A stretch of 64,000 nucleotides of DNA from the NCBI GenBank assembly GCA_965249185.1, contig CBDFLS010000002.1, positions 682,001 through 746,000 of the forward strand. Direction: 5' to 3'. This DNA comes from CBDFLS01 sp965249185 (GTDB taxonomy: Bacteria > Chloroflexota > Dehalococcoidia > Lucifugimonadales > Australimonadaceae). Position 1 is the first letter of the stretch; each line of letters starts with the position of its first letter. The notes beneath the pieces were generated by a model that was not told where the DNA came from, did not search any database, and was given only the letters and a program-made list of their open reading frames with translations. The translations under genes and the position numbers were made by a program. Shown here in pieces: positions 42,962-54,328 of the stretch.

Positions 42962-43597
42962 ATGGACGACATCTCCCCCCGCATCGGCGAAATCACCAAC
43001 CAGGCGCTGGCCCGGTTCGGCGAGAAGCACCAGGCGCGGGAGCGGGCCCTCCGGATCTCCCGCGAGGTGGTCCGCAGCTCCGCCAACGCCATCCGCGCCG
43101 TCCACCGCAACGAGCTGGAGCAGGCGCAAACGCTGGTCCACGAAGCCGGCGCCCTGGTGGCCGAGGCCCGCGAGCTGCTGCGCGACCACCCCGACCTCTA
43201 CTTCACGGGCTACACCCAGGACTCGCAGAAGGAGTACACGGAGGCCAGCGCGGTCTACGCATTCATCGCCGGCGGCGCGCTGCCCGGGCCCGACGACCTG
43301 GGCGTGGAGACGGCGCCCTACCTCAATGGCCTGGCCGAGGCCGCCAGCGAGCTCCGGCGCTACATCCTCGACTCCCTGCGCCGCGACGACGACTCCCGGT
43401 GCGAAGAGCTGATGGCGAAGATGGATGAGGTCTATAACGCCCTGGTGGTCATGGACTTCCCCGACGCCCTCACCGGCGGCCTGAGCCGCACCACCGACGC
43501 CCTCCGGCCCGTGCTGGAGCGCACCCGGGGCGACCTGACCATGAGCCTGCGCCAGCGCCGCCTCGAGCGCCTGCTGTCCTCCCACGAAGGTCAGTGA
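42962..43597 (+). CDS. translin-family (COG2178-like) protein
   Basis: 211 residues from ATG 42962 with AGGAG nine bases upstream; the frame is open to 42857. All-helical: 'ARERALRISREVVRSSANAI', 'RAVHRNELEQAQTLVHEAGAL', 'HPDLYFTGYTQDSQKEYTEA', 'LPGPDDLGVETAPYLNGLAEA', 'VYNALVVMDFPDAL', 'RTRGDLTMSLRQRRLERLL'. This matches the translin-like family known mainly from archaea and, as translin/TRAX, from eukaryotes. Translins bind or cleave small RNA; whether the bacterial protein does is unknown. Divergent from nuoB. Confidence 0.82.
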   Translation: MDDISPRIGEITNQALARFGEKHQARERALRISREVVRSSANAIRAVHRNELEQAQTLVHEAGALVAEARELLRDHPDLYFTGYTQDSQKEYTEASAVYAFIAGGALPGPDDLGVETAPYLNGLAEAASELRRYILDSLRRDDDSRCEELMAKMDEVYNALVVMDFPDALTGGLSRTTDALRPVLERTRGDLTMSLRQRRLERLLSSHEGQ

Positions 43598-43623
43598 GGC
43601 GGGCTGCTAGCTGAAGCGCCCCG

Positions 43624-43639
43624 CATATGGGTCCAGGGC
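43624..43639. repeat. intergenic motif copy 2
   Basis: TATGGGTCCAGGGC (43626-43639) is identical to the reverse complement of 63713-63726 and differs by one base from 38683-38696. All three copies are intergenic. Confidence 0.5.
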
Positions 43640-43732
43640 GCATGCTAAATGAGTTGACGGCGCTCCGGCGAGGTGATACCGTCCCCCTTGGTCGTGACGA
43701 TGCCCCTTCGGCTAGGACGATACCACAGAAGC

Positions 43733-43763
43733 AGAGCCCTCCCCCCAGGCGAGGGCTCTTTTT
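43733..43763 (+). terminator. intrinsic terminator between the translin gene and hppA
   Basis: AGAGCCCTC (43733-43741) pairs with GAGGGCTCT (43751-43759), followed by a run of five T. It ends the translin transcript, or attenuates hppA, whose ATG lies 27 bases downstream with no promoter recognisable in between. Confidence 0.85.
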
Positions 43764-43789
43764 GAGCAAGCATTCTTGAGGAGGAACAG

Positions 43790-45862
<2,073 letters not shown>

Positions 45863-45884
45863 GCCTGCCACGCAGGAGGCGGCC

Positions 45885-46682
45885 ATGGACCTGCAGCTCG
45901 AGGGCAAGACGGCGCTGGTCACCGGCGGAAGCCGGGGGATCGGCAAGGTCGTCGCCCGGGAGCTGGCCCGCGAGGGCGTGGACCTGGTCATCTGCGCCCG
46001 TAACGAAGCCCCGCTGCGCGCCGCCGCCGAGGAGCTGACCGCCGAGAGCGGCCGCCGGGTCGTGCCCATCGTGGCCGACACCAGCGTCACCGAGTCGGTG
46101 GAACGCCTCGCGCGTGAGGCCGTGAAGGCCCTGGGCCACGTCGACATCCTCGTGAACAACGCCGCCGTGGTGGGTGGCGTCGGCGCCAACGAGCTGTCCC
46201 GCACCGACGAGAAGCTGCTGCTGGCCGACATCGACAACAAGGCGATGGGCTATCTCCGCTGCGCCCGGGCCCTGGCGCCCCAGATGGCCGCGCGCGGCTG
46301 GGGACGCATCGTCAACATCGCAGGCCTGGGCGCGCGCCTCTCCGGCTCCTACGGCACCGGCATGCGGAACGCCGCCGTGGTCTACCTCAGCAAGACCCTG
46401 GCCGACGAGCTGGGGCCCTCGGGGATCACCGTCAACGCCGTTCACCCAGGCGTCACCCGGACCGAGGCGCTGGCCGACTACGTGAGAGAGACCGCCCGGC
46501 GCCGGGGCGTGACGGACGAAGAGGTGGAGCGCGGCATGATGGAGGGCAGCGCCATCGGGCGGCTCATCGACGCCAGCGAGATCGCGTACGTAGTGGCCTT
46601 CCTCGCCTCGCCCAAGTCCGTGGCCATCACCGGCGAGGCCATCGGCGCCGGCGGCGGCGGCGACCGCGCCGTGCGCTACTGA
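45885..46682 (+). CDS. short-chain dehydrogenase/reductase with unusual active site
   Basis: 265 residues; AGGAGG five bases before the ATG. Cofactor motif 'ALVTGGSRGIGKVVARELA' near residue 10 and 'ILVNNAAVVGG' near 87. The catalytic YxxxK segment is not canonical: the region reads 'SGSYGTGMRNAAVVYLSKTL', with Asn in the Lys position and Tyr shifted. Relatives with an RNAA sequence exist, so it may be a distinct SDR subgroup rather than a dead enzyme. It starts 22 bases after hppA. Substrate unknown. Confidence 0.85.
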   Translation: MDLQLEGKTALVTGGSRGIGKVVARELAREGVDLVICARNEAPLRAAAEELTAESGRRVVPIVADTSVTESVERLAREAVKALGHVDILVNNAAVVGGVGANELSRTDEKLLLADIDNKAMGYLRCARALAPQMAARGWGRIVNIAGLGARLSGSYGTGMRNAAVVYLSKTLADELGPSGITVNAVHPGVTRTEALADYVRETARRRGVTDEEVERGMMEGSAIGRLIDASEIAYVVAFLASPKSVAITGEAIGAGGGGDRAVRY

Positions 46683-46709
46683 GGCAGGGTATCCTCCACA
46701 CCCATATCG

Positions 46710-47492
46710 CTATGTGATGCTGAGGCCGCCATCCACCGTCAGCACCTGGCCCGTGATGAAGCGCGCGGCGGGGGAGGCCAGAAAGACCACCGCGTGGGCC
46801 ACGTCGTCGGGCTGGCCCGCTGTCTTCAGCGCCTGGCGGGCCTGCACGGCGGGCTTGATCACCTCGTCCCACCGCCGGCGGTCCCTCATCGTCATCGGCG
46901 TCTCGATCCAGCCCGGCCGCACGCAGTTCACCCGTATGTTCAGCGGGCCCAGCTCCACGGCCAGCGCCCTGGTATAGGCCTCGACGGCGCCTTTGGCCGT
47001 GCTGTAGGAGTGGTCCCAGCCTCCTTTGGAGGCGCCGCCGGGCATGTAGCTCTGCACCGCATAGACGGAGGACATATTGACGATGGCCCCGCCGCCCCGC
47101 GCCTCCATGTGGGGGACCACCCGGCGGCACATCTGATAGGTGGCCGTGACGGTGGCATCCAGCATCCGCTGCCAGGCGTCGGTGGGCTCAGACACGCCGG
47201 CCCCCGATCCGCTGATGCCGGCGTTGTTGAAGACGATGTCGATGCGCCCGAAGCGCTCCAGGGTAGCGCGGACGCAGGCCTCGATCTCCGCCTCCTGGGC
47301 AACGTCGGTCTTGATGAAGACCACCTCGCCGCCCGCCTCCACGATCTCCCGGACCACCTGGTCGCCGCGCTCCTGGTCGCGGGCGGCGATGACCGCCCGG
47401 GCCCCCTCGCGGGCGAAGCGCCTGGCCGTGGCGGCGCCGAGGCCCGAGTTGCCTCCCGTGACGATAGCCACCTCGCCGTCGAACTGCGGCAC
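46710..47492 (-). CDS. short-chain dehydrogenase/reductase (classical)
   Basis: 260 residues from GTG 47492 with GGAGGGG upstream; the frame is open to 47738 without a better start. 'VAIVTGGNSGLGAATARRFA' near residue 7, 'IVFNNAGISGSG', Ser in 'IVNMSSVYAV', Tyr-x3-Lys in 'YSTAKGAVEAYTRAL', and C-terminal 'FITGQVLTVDGGLSIT'. Canonical active site, unlike the neighbouring convergent SDR. NAD(P)-dependent alcohol or ketone oxidoreductase; substrate unknown. Confidence 0.92.
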   Translation of the reverse strand: MPQFDGEVAIVTGGNSGLGAATARRFAREGARAVIAARDQERGDQVVREIVEAGGEVVFIKTDVAQEAEIEACVRATLERFGRIDIVFNNAGISGSGAGVSEPTDAWQRMLDATVTATYQMCRRVVPHMEARGGGAIVNMSSVYAVQSYMPGGASKGGWDHSYSTAKGAVEAYTRALAVELGPLNIRVNCVRPGWIETPMTMRDRRRWDEVIKPAVQARQALKTAGQPDDVAHAVVFLASPAARFITGQVLTVDGGLSIT

Positions 47493-47658
47493 GGCGTCCC
47501 CTCCTCTAATAACGGAGACGGAGTAGGCCCGTAGCGTACCAGAATCATTAGCGGATGTGGGCCGGGGTCGCGCCCCGCCGCCGGCTGCTGCTAGAATGTC
47601 CCCACTCGTCCTCCCCCGCCGCCGCCAAGGGGAGTCCCACGGAGACCGGAGCAACGCC

Positions 47659-48222
47659 ATGGTTCTCAGCGACCGCACCATCCGCGAAGAGATCGAAAAG
47701 GGGCGCATCGTCATCCAGCCCCTGGGCGAGGGCTGCATTCAGCCCGCCAGCGTGGACATCCACCTGGACCGCCAGGTGCTGGTCTTCCGCAACAACCGGG
47801 TCCCCTATATCGATGTCCGCGCCAACGCCGAGCGGCTGACCGAGAAGGTGATCATCGGCGACGACGACCCCTTCATGCTCCACCCGGGCGAGTTCGTCCT
47901 GGGCAGCACGCTGGAGCACGTGGAGCTGCCCGACGACCTGGTGGCGCGTCTGGAGGGCAAGAGCTCCCTGGGGCGCATCGGTCTGCTCATTCACTCCACC
48001 GCCGGCTACGTGGACCCGGGGTGGCAAGGCCACCTGACCCTGGAGCTGAGCAACGTCTCCAATCTACCCATCACCCTCTACCACCGGATGAAGATCGGCC
48101 AGATCTCCTTCCTGCGGCTGACAACCCCCGCGGAGCGGCTCTACGGCTCGGCGGAGCTGGGCAGCAAGTACCAGGGACAGCAGGGGCCCACGGCCAGCCG
48201 CATCTTTCAGGAGTTCCAGTAG
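47659..48222 (+). CDS. dcd: dCTP deaminase
   Basis: 187 residues from ATG 47659; the frame is open to 47557. 'IREEIEKGRIVIQPLGEGCI', 'QPASVDIHLDRQVLVF', 'LEGKSSLGRIGLLIHSTAGY' with the conserved Ser and Arg, 'VDPGWQGHLTLELSN' with the catalytic Glu, and 'YQGQQGPTASRIF' at the end. It makes dUTP from dCTP. A monofunctional Dcd is assumed; a bifunctional dUTP-forming variant is not excluded. Confidence 0.95.
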   Translation: MVLSDRTIREEIEKGRIVIQPLGEGCIQPASVDIHLDRQVLVFRNNRVPYIDVRANAERLTEKVIIGDDDPFMLHPGEFVLGSTLEHVELPDDLVARLEGKSSLGRIGLLIHSTAGYVDPGWQGHLTLELSNVSNLPITLYHRMKIGQISFLRLTTPAERLYGSAELGSKYQGQQGPTASRIFQEFQ

Positions 48223-48269
48223 GGGTCAAAGCCCCTTATTTAGGGCCGCTCAGACCCCCGCGCTCACCC

Positions 48270-49370
48270 ATGGTGCCACCCTTGGACTACATGGACGAGG
48301 CCCTGTCGCTGGCCCATCAGGCCGTGGGGCGTGTGAGCCCCAACCCGGCCGTGGGCGCCGTGCTCGTCAAAGACGGCCGCGTGGTGGGACGCGGCGTCAC
48401 CCAGCCATCGGGCGGGGCCCACGCCGAGGTGATGGCGCTTCAGGAAGCGGGCCATGCGGCCCACGGCGCCACCCTCTACGTGACCATGGAGCCCCACGCC
48501 CATCAGGGCCGGACACCCCCCTGCACCGACGCGCTCATCGCGGCGGACATCGCCGAGGTCCACATATCCATCCTCGACCCCAACCCGCTGGTCGACGGCA
48601 AGGGCAAAGCGGCATTGGACGCCGCCGGCATCCCGGTCATCGTCGGCGAGCGGGCGAAAGAGGCCCGGCGGCTCATCGAGGCCTTCGCCAAGCACGTGAC
48701 CACCGGCCTTCCCTTCGTGACGGCTAAATTCGCCGCCAGCCTGGACGGCAGGACCGCCACCTCGTCCGGCGAGTCGCAATGGATCACCGGCCCGGAGTCG
48801 CGCCGCGAGGCCCACCGGCTCCGCGCCGAGCACGACGCCGTCATGGTGGGCATCGGCACCGCCCTGGCCGACGACCCGCAGCTCACGGCCCGGGACCTGC
48901 CGGAGCCGCCCACCCGGCAGCCCTTGCGGGTGGTGGTGGACAGCCGGGGCCGCCTGCCCGTGGACGCCCGGCTGCTCGGCGCGCCCGGACGAACGCTGGT
49001 GGCCGCCGCCCGGATCGGTCCCCGCCGCAGGCGGGCCCTGGAGAAGGCGGGCGCCGAGGTGCTCGTCCTCCCCGGCGACGGCGTCCGGGTGGATACAGCC
49101 GCGCTGCTGGGGCTGCTGGGCCAGCGGGGGATCACCAGCGTGCTGGTGGAGGGGGGCGGCACGCTGCTGGGGACGCTCTTCGATCAGCGCCTGGTGGACA
49201 GGGTCGTGGCCTTCATCGCCCCCGTGATCATCGGCGGCAGGCGGGCGGCGCCGGCCATCGGCGGCGAGAGGGCCTCGGCGCTGGCGCACGCCCCGCGGCT
49301 GCGGGACGTGGTCTATCGGCAACTTGGCGAAGATACGATGGTGGTGGGGTATCCCACCCCCGAGGCGTAG
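48270..49370 (+). CDS. ribD: riboflavin biosynthesis deaminase-reductase
   Basis: 366 residues from ATG 48270. N-terminal deaminase: 'GRVSPNPAVGAVLVKDGRVV' (about 20-39), H51-A-E53, then 'MEPHAHQGRTPPCTDAL', in which the usual first zinc Cys (EPC) is His76 while the second, C85, is kept. C-terminal reductase: 'VTAKFAASLDGRTATSSGES', 'WITGPESRREAHRLRAEHDA', 'VLVEGGGTLLGTLF'. It converts the first pathway intermediate in two steps. First of four rib genes; no ribosome site is obvious. Confidence 0.95.
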   Translation: MVPPLDYMDEALSLAHQAVGRVSPNPAVGAVLVKDGRVVGRGVTQPSGGAHAEVMALQEAGHAAHGATLYVTMEPHAHQGRTPPCTDALIAADIAEVHISILDPNPLVDGKGKAALDAAGIPVIVGERAKEARRLIEAFAKHVTTGLPFVTAKFAASLDGRTATSSGESQWITGPESRREAHRLRAEHDAVMVGIGTALADDPQLTARDLPEPPTRQPLRVVVDSRGRLPVDARLLGAPGRTLVAAARIGPRRRRALEKAGAEVLVLPGDGVRVDTAALLGLLGQRGITSVLVEGGGTLLGTLFDQRLVDRVVAFIAPVIIGGRRAAPAIGGERASALAHAPRLRDVVYRQLGEDTMVVGYPTPEA

Positions 49371-49371
49371 C

Positions 49372-49953
49372 ATGTTCACCGGCATCATTGAGGAGGTAGG
49401 AGTCGTCCAGGAGGCCTCGGGCCACCGGCTGGTCTTCGTCGCGCACACCGTGCTGTCGGACCTGGCGGTGAGCCAGAGCATCGCCGTAAACGGCGCCTGC
49501 CTCACCGCCGTGGAGGTGACCGCGAATACGTTCGCCGTGGACCTCTCGGAGGAGACGCTGCGGCGGACCAATCTCGGCGGGCTGGCGCCGGGCCACGAAG
49601 TGAACCTGGAGCGGGCGCTGGCCTTCGGCGCGCGGGTCGGCGGCCACCTGGTCCAGGGCCACGTCGACGGCGTGGGCACGCTGGCGGACCTCTCCGGTCC
49701 GCCGGAGGAGCGGGTGCTCCGGGTGGAGGCGCCCCCCGGCCTGACGCGCTACGTGGTGGAGAAGGGATTCATCGCGGTCGACGGCATCAGCCTCACCGTG
49801 GCCGGCCTTCGCGGTACCGCCTTCAGCGTAGCTGTGATACCCTATACTTTAGAGCAGACGGCGCTGCGAACCCGAAGGCCGAGAGACCTGCTGAACCTGG
49901 AGGTCGACATCCTGGCCAAGTACGTGGAGCAGTTGCTGCCGCACACCGCGTAG
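49372..49953 (+). CDS. ribE: riboflavin synthase alpha subunit
   Basis: 193 residues; 'MFTGIIEEVGVV' at the start is diagnostic. Internal duplication of the lumazine-binding domain: 'SIAVNGACLTAVEV' in the first and 'FIAVDGISLTVAGL' in the second, 'GGHLVQGHVDGVG' between them. It dismutates two dimethylribityllumazines into riboflavin. It begins one base after the ribD stop. Confidence 0.97.
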   Translation: MFTGIIEEVGVVQEASGHRLVFVAHTVLSDLAVSQSIAVNGACLTAVEVTANTFAVDLSEETLRRTNLGGLAPGHEVNLERALAFGARVGGHLVQGHVDGVGTLADLSGPPEERVLRVEAPPGLTRYVVEKGFIAVDGISLTVAGLRGTAFSVAVIPYTLEQTALRTRRPRDLLNLEVDILAKYVEQLLPHTA

Positions 49954-49964
49954 AGGCGAGGCCC

Positions 49965-51197
<1,233 letters not shown>

Positions 51198-51252
51198 GGA
51201 CCGCCAGCCCGCCAGGTCCGGCAGCGTGCTCTCGACACGCAACGAGAGGTCT

Positions 51253-51753
51253 ATGGCACGCGAGCTGAAGGGCGATCTGAATGGCCGCGGCCTGCGGGTG
51301 GGCATCGTCGTCTCCCAGTTCAACGAGTACGTCACCGCCAAGCTCCTCCAGGGCGCCCGCGAGGCGCTTCAGCGTCACGGCGTCCAGGAGGAGGAGACGA
51401 CCGTGGTCTGGGTGCCCGGCTCCCTGGAGCTGTCCCAGGCGGCCCAGCGCATGGCGCGGACAGGCCGGTGGGATGCCCTGATCGCGCTGGGCGCCGTGGT
51501 CCGCGGCGAGACGGCTCACTTCGATTACGTGGCCGCCGAGTCGGCCCGGGGCATCGCCGCCGTGGCCCGGGAGACGGGCGTTCCGGTGGCCTTCGGCGTG
51601 CTCACCACCAACACCGTGGAGCAGGCCACGGACCGGGCCGGCGGCAGGCTGGGCAACCGGGGGTACGACGCCGCGGTGACCGCGCTCCACATGGCCAACC
51701 TCTTTCGAGAGATAAACGCGGCTTTCCCGCCCGCCCAGGAGGTCCGAGAGTGA
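51253..51753 (+). CDS. ribH: 6,7-dimethyl-8-ribityllumazine synthase
   Basis: 166 residues from ATG 51253 (GAGAGGT upstream). 'VGIVVSQFNEYVTAKLLQGA', 'VVWVPGSLELSQAAQRM', 'ALIALGAVVRGETAHFDYVA', and 'VPVAFGVLTTNTVEQATDRA' are the active-site blocks; His in 'AHFDY' is the catalytic base. It forms the immediate riboflavin precursor. Its stop overlaps the next start in GTGA. Confidence 0.96.
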   Translation: MARELKGDLNGRGLRVGIVVSQFNEYVTAKLLQGAREALQRHGVQEEETTVVWVPGSLELSQAAQRMARTGRWDALIALGAVVRGETAHFDYVAAESARGIAAVARETGVPVAFGVLTTNTVEQATDRAGGRLGNRGYDAAVTALHMANLFREINAAFPPAQEVRE

Positions 51754-52208
51754 ACATCCAAGAACGGCTTCGGGGGGACCTGAAGTCCGCCATGCGCGCC
51801 GGGGACGACGTGCGACGCTCCGTGGTCCGCCTCATTCTGGCCGCCGCGCACAACGAGGAGATCGCCCGCCAAAAGGCGCTCGATGATCAGGGGATGACCG
51901 AGGTCCTCGCCCGCATGGCGCGTCAGTACCGGGAGAGCATCGAGCAGTACACCGGGACGGGACGGCCCGAGCTGCTGGCCAGAGAGGAGGCGGAGCTGGT
52001 AGTGCTCATGGAGTACCTGCCCCAGCAGCTCTCGCGGGAGGAGGTGCTCGCGCTGGCCCAGAAGGCTGTCGGCGAGACGAGCGCCCAGGGCCCGGGCGAC
52101 AAGGGAAAGGTGATGGGCCGTCTCATGCCCCAGCTCCGGGGCAAGGCCGACGGCGCGCTGGTCAACACGGTGGTCACGGAGCTGCTGGAGTCCATGGGCG
52201 GCGGGTAG
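51750..52208 (+). CDS. GatB/YqeY domain protein
   Basis: 152 residues from GTG 51750 in a GTGA overlap with ribH; AGGAGG lies about 7 bases upstream. 'IQERLRGDLKSAMRAGDDVR', 'VVRLILAAAHNEEI', 'YRESIEQYTGTGRPELLARE', 'VLMEYLPQQLSREEVLALAQ', 'DKGKVMGRLMPQLRGKADGA'. It is the helical tail domain shared with GatB of the amidotransferase; stand-alone YqeY proteins probably act on tRNA but their exact role is unsettled. Confidence 0.92.
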   Translation: MNIQERLRGDLKSAMRAGDDVRRSVVRLILAAAHNEEIARQKALDDQGMTEVLARMARQYRESIEQYTGTGRPELLAREEAELVVLMEYLPQQLSREEVLALAQKAVGETSAQGPGDKGKVMGRLMPQLRGKADGALVNTVVTELLESMGGG

Positions 52209-52625
52209 GCATGATTGAGCGCCGCGATATACCGCTCATGGTTCCCTTCGATAGACTCAGGGTAAACTCGCCTCACCACGAGCGGAAGACGGGGCGGGCT
52301 CACCACGAGCGGGAGATCAAGTCCGCTCACCCTGAGCCCTTCGGCTTTGCTCAGGACAGGCTTGTCGAAGGGTCATCCTGTCCGATGATGCTTCGCTCAT
52401 GGTTCGAGAGCCTCACCACGAGCGGAAGACGGGGCGGGCTCACCACGAGCGGAGAACAAGTCCGCTCACCCTGAGGCGCTCGAAGGGTCACCCTGTCCGA
52501 TGATGCTTCGCTCATGGTTCGAGAGCCTCACCACGAGCGGGGGAACAAGTCCGTTCACCCTGAGGCACTCGAAGGGTCGCCCTGAGCCCGTCGAAGGATA
52601 AAACGGAACCACACGGAGCAGCGCC
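52209..52625. other. intergenic region filled by repeats
   Basis: About 417 bases between the YqeY-like gene and purQ, without a credible ORF. Nearly all of it is the repeat array described separately, plus a fragment related to it at 52238-52270. purQ must use a promoter or read-through inside this repeat DNA. Confidence 0.7.
52271..52598. repeat. three-unit direct repeat with palindromic pieces
   Basis: Units begin with CCTCACCACGAGCGG at 52271, 52411 and 52526. Units 1 and 2 (140 and 115 bases) share GAAGACGGGGCGGGCTCACC, CCGCTCACCCTGAG, CGAAGGGTCA-CCTG and TCCGATGATGCTTCGCTCAT; the third is truncated (73 bases). Complementary pieces (CCTGAGC...GCTCAGG, CCTTCG...CGAAGG) can fold. It looks like a non-coding dispersed repeat that has expanded in place. 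Confidence 0.85.
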
Positions 52626-53330
52626 ATGAAGTTCGGCATCATCGTCTTCCCCGGCACCTGGAGCGACGGCGACTGCTACCACGCCGTCCAAGACGCGCTG
52701 GGCGAGCAGGCCGGATACCTGTGGCACAAGGAGACCTCGGTGGCGGGCTACGATTGCCTCGTGCTCCCCGGCGGCTTCTCCTACGGCGATTACCTGCGCC
52801 CGGGCGCCATCGCCCGCTTCTCGCCCATCATGTCCGCCGTCGTGGATTTCGCGGACCGGGGCGGGCTCGTGCTGGGCATTTGCAACGGCTTCCAGGTGCT
52901 CTGCGAAGCGGGGCTGCTGCCCGGAGCCCTCATGCGCAACCATCACCTCCAGTTCCGCTGCCAGTGGGTCCACCTGCGAGTGGAGAACGCCGGCACCCCC
53001 TTCACCAGCCTGACCCAGCCGGGGCAGATGTTGCACATACCCATCTCCCACGGCGACGGCAACTACTTCGCGGACGACGAGACGATGGCGGAGTTGGAGG
53101 CCCGCGGCCAGGTGGCGTTCCGCTACTGCACGCCCACGGGTGAGTTGGACGACGCCGCGAACCCCAACGGCTCCCGCGGCCACATCGCCGGCATCACCAA
53201 CGCCGCCGGCAATGTGCTGGGCATGATGCCGCACCCGGAGCGGGCCGTGGAGCAGGCGCTGGGCGGCACCGACGGCCTGCTCATCCTCCGCTCGCTGGCC
53301 CAAGCCGGGGCGGGAGCGCCCAGCCGCTAG
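52626..53330 (+). CDS. purQ: phosphoribosylformylglycinamidine synthase subunit I
   Basis: 234 residues. Class I glutamine amidotransferase: nucleophile C86 in 'VLGICNGFQVLCE', 'VLPGGFSYGDYLRPGAIA' around 46-63, and the His-Glu pair in 'MMPHPERAVE' near 201-210. It delivers ammonia to PurL in purine synthesis. purL follows 1 kb later, after two transporter genes. The third subunit, PurS, is not visible in the window. Confidence 0.96.
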   Translation: MKFGIIVFPGTWSDGDCYHAVQDALGEQAGYLWHKETSVAGYDCLVLPGGFSYGDYLRPGAIARFSPIMSAVVDFADRGGLVLGICNGFQVLCEAGLLPGALMRNHHLQFRCQWVHLRVENAGTPFTSLTQPGQMLHIPISHGDGNYFADDETMAELEARGQVAFRYCTPTGELDDAANPNGSRGHIAGITNAAGNVLGMMPHPERAVEQALGGTDGLLILRSLAQAGAGAPSR

Positions 53331-53380
53331 AGAAACGCACATCCTTGTGAGGTCGCGCGACAGGCAATAATGAGGGAGCG

Positions 53381-53824
53381 ATGACCACCGGAATCCTGCT
53401 GGCCCTCTTGGGAGCGCTGGGGGCCGGCGCTGGAGACGTCTTCACCCGGCGGGCGCTGACCCGGCTCCCGCTCAGCGTCGTGCTGGTGATCATCATGGGC
53501 ATCGTCCTGATCGTGGTGACGGTGCTGGGCCTCCTCACCTCCGGCGTCCACGCCTACTTCGGCCTCTCGTTTGCCTTTTTCGCGGGAGTGGCCGCCATGG
53601 CGGTGCTGGGCTACGGCATCGGCCAACCCATGCACCTCTTCGGCCTCCGCAAAGCTGGGGTCACCATCGTGTCGCCCATCCTCGGGACCGCTCCCATTTT
53701 CGCACTGCTGTTGGGGGTGACCCTGGGCGGGGAGCGCCCCAACCTTCCCACCGTGGTCGGCGCCCTCGCCATCGTCATCGGCGTGGCCGTGGTGCTCAGC
53801 GGCCGCAGGGAGACGCAGGTATGA
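53381..53824 (+). CDS. EamA-type transporter half, first subunit
   Basis: 147 residues with about five hydrophobic helices and the end-of-repeat pattern 'GVTIVSPILGTAPIFALLLG' followed by 'VTLGGERPNLPTVVGALAIV'. This is one EamA repeat rather than the usual two. Its stop overlaps the next gene in ATGA. The two half-size proteins probably form a heterodimer like small multidrug-resistance pumps. Substrate unknown. Sits within the pur genes without clear functional link. Confidence 0.75.
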   Translation: MTTGILLALLGALGAGAGDVFTRRALTRLPLSVVLVIIMGIVLIVVTVLGLLTSGVHAYFGLSFAFFAGVAAMAVLGYGIGQPMHLFGLRKAGVTIVSPILGTAPIFALLLGVTLGGERPNLPTVVGALAIVIGVAVVLSGRRETQV

Positions 53825-54309
53825 GGTCGCCATTCGCCCGTATGACGTCCGCCCGGGAGAGCAACGCCATGACGCTGGGCATCGTGGCCGCGTTCATCGC
53901 CGCCATCGCCTATGCCAGCGAGATCTTCATCGCCAGCAGGCTGGTGAACGTCCACGCTTCGGGCCTGGTGGTCGCCTCCTACGAGGTAGTGCTCGGCTTG
54001 GCGATGGTCTCCGCCATCCGCTTTCCCATGCTGGTGCGGTTCGCCCGGCACCGGGAGCCGGCGGTGGGAGGGTTCCGATGGGCGGTGCTGGCGGGCGTGT
54101 CCATAGCCACGGCCCTGGGCGCCTTCTTCACGGCCTTCGCGCACGCGCCCCTGAGCGTGATCGCGCCCGTGGGCGGCACGTCGCCGCTGGTCGCCTACGG
54201 CCTGGTGCTGGTGCTGCTGCGTGGCAGAGAGCGCATCACCCGGCGCGCGCTGCTGGGCGCCATGCTGGTAGTGTTCGGGGTGGTCCTCATCAGCGTCTAC
54301 AACACTTAG
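53821..54309 (+). CDS. EamA-type transporter half, second subunit
   Basis: 162 residues if started at the ATGA overlap; ATG 53869, with GGGAGAG upstream, would give 146 and a better hydrophobic start. About five helices; 'APLSVIAPVGGTSPLVAYGL' then 'ALLGAMLVVFGVVLISVYNT' is the end of an EamA repeat. It complements the half-size protein upstream. Confidence 0.72.
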   Translation: MRSPFARMTSARESNAMTLGIVAAFIAAIAYASEIFIASRLVNVHASGLVVASYEVVLGLAMVSAIRFPMLVRFARHREPAVGGFRWAVLAGVSIATALGAFFTAFAHAPLSVIAPVGGTSPLVAYGLVLVLLRGRERITRRALLGAMLVVFGVVLISVYNT

Positions 54310-54328
54310 CCTCGCCAGGAGCCTCAGA

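Noticed and set aside
43654..43680. TTGACG...GATACC as the hppA promoter
   Set aside because: The spacer is only 15 bases and the -10 match is weak.
52271..52598. CRISPR array
   Set aside because: The repeats are too few and too long, have no uniform spacers, and no cas gene is near.
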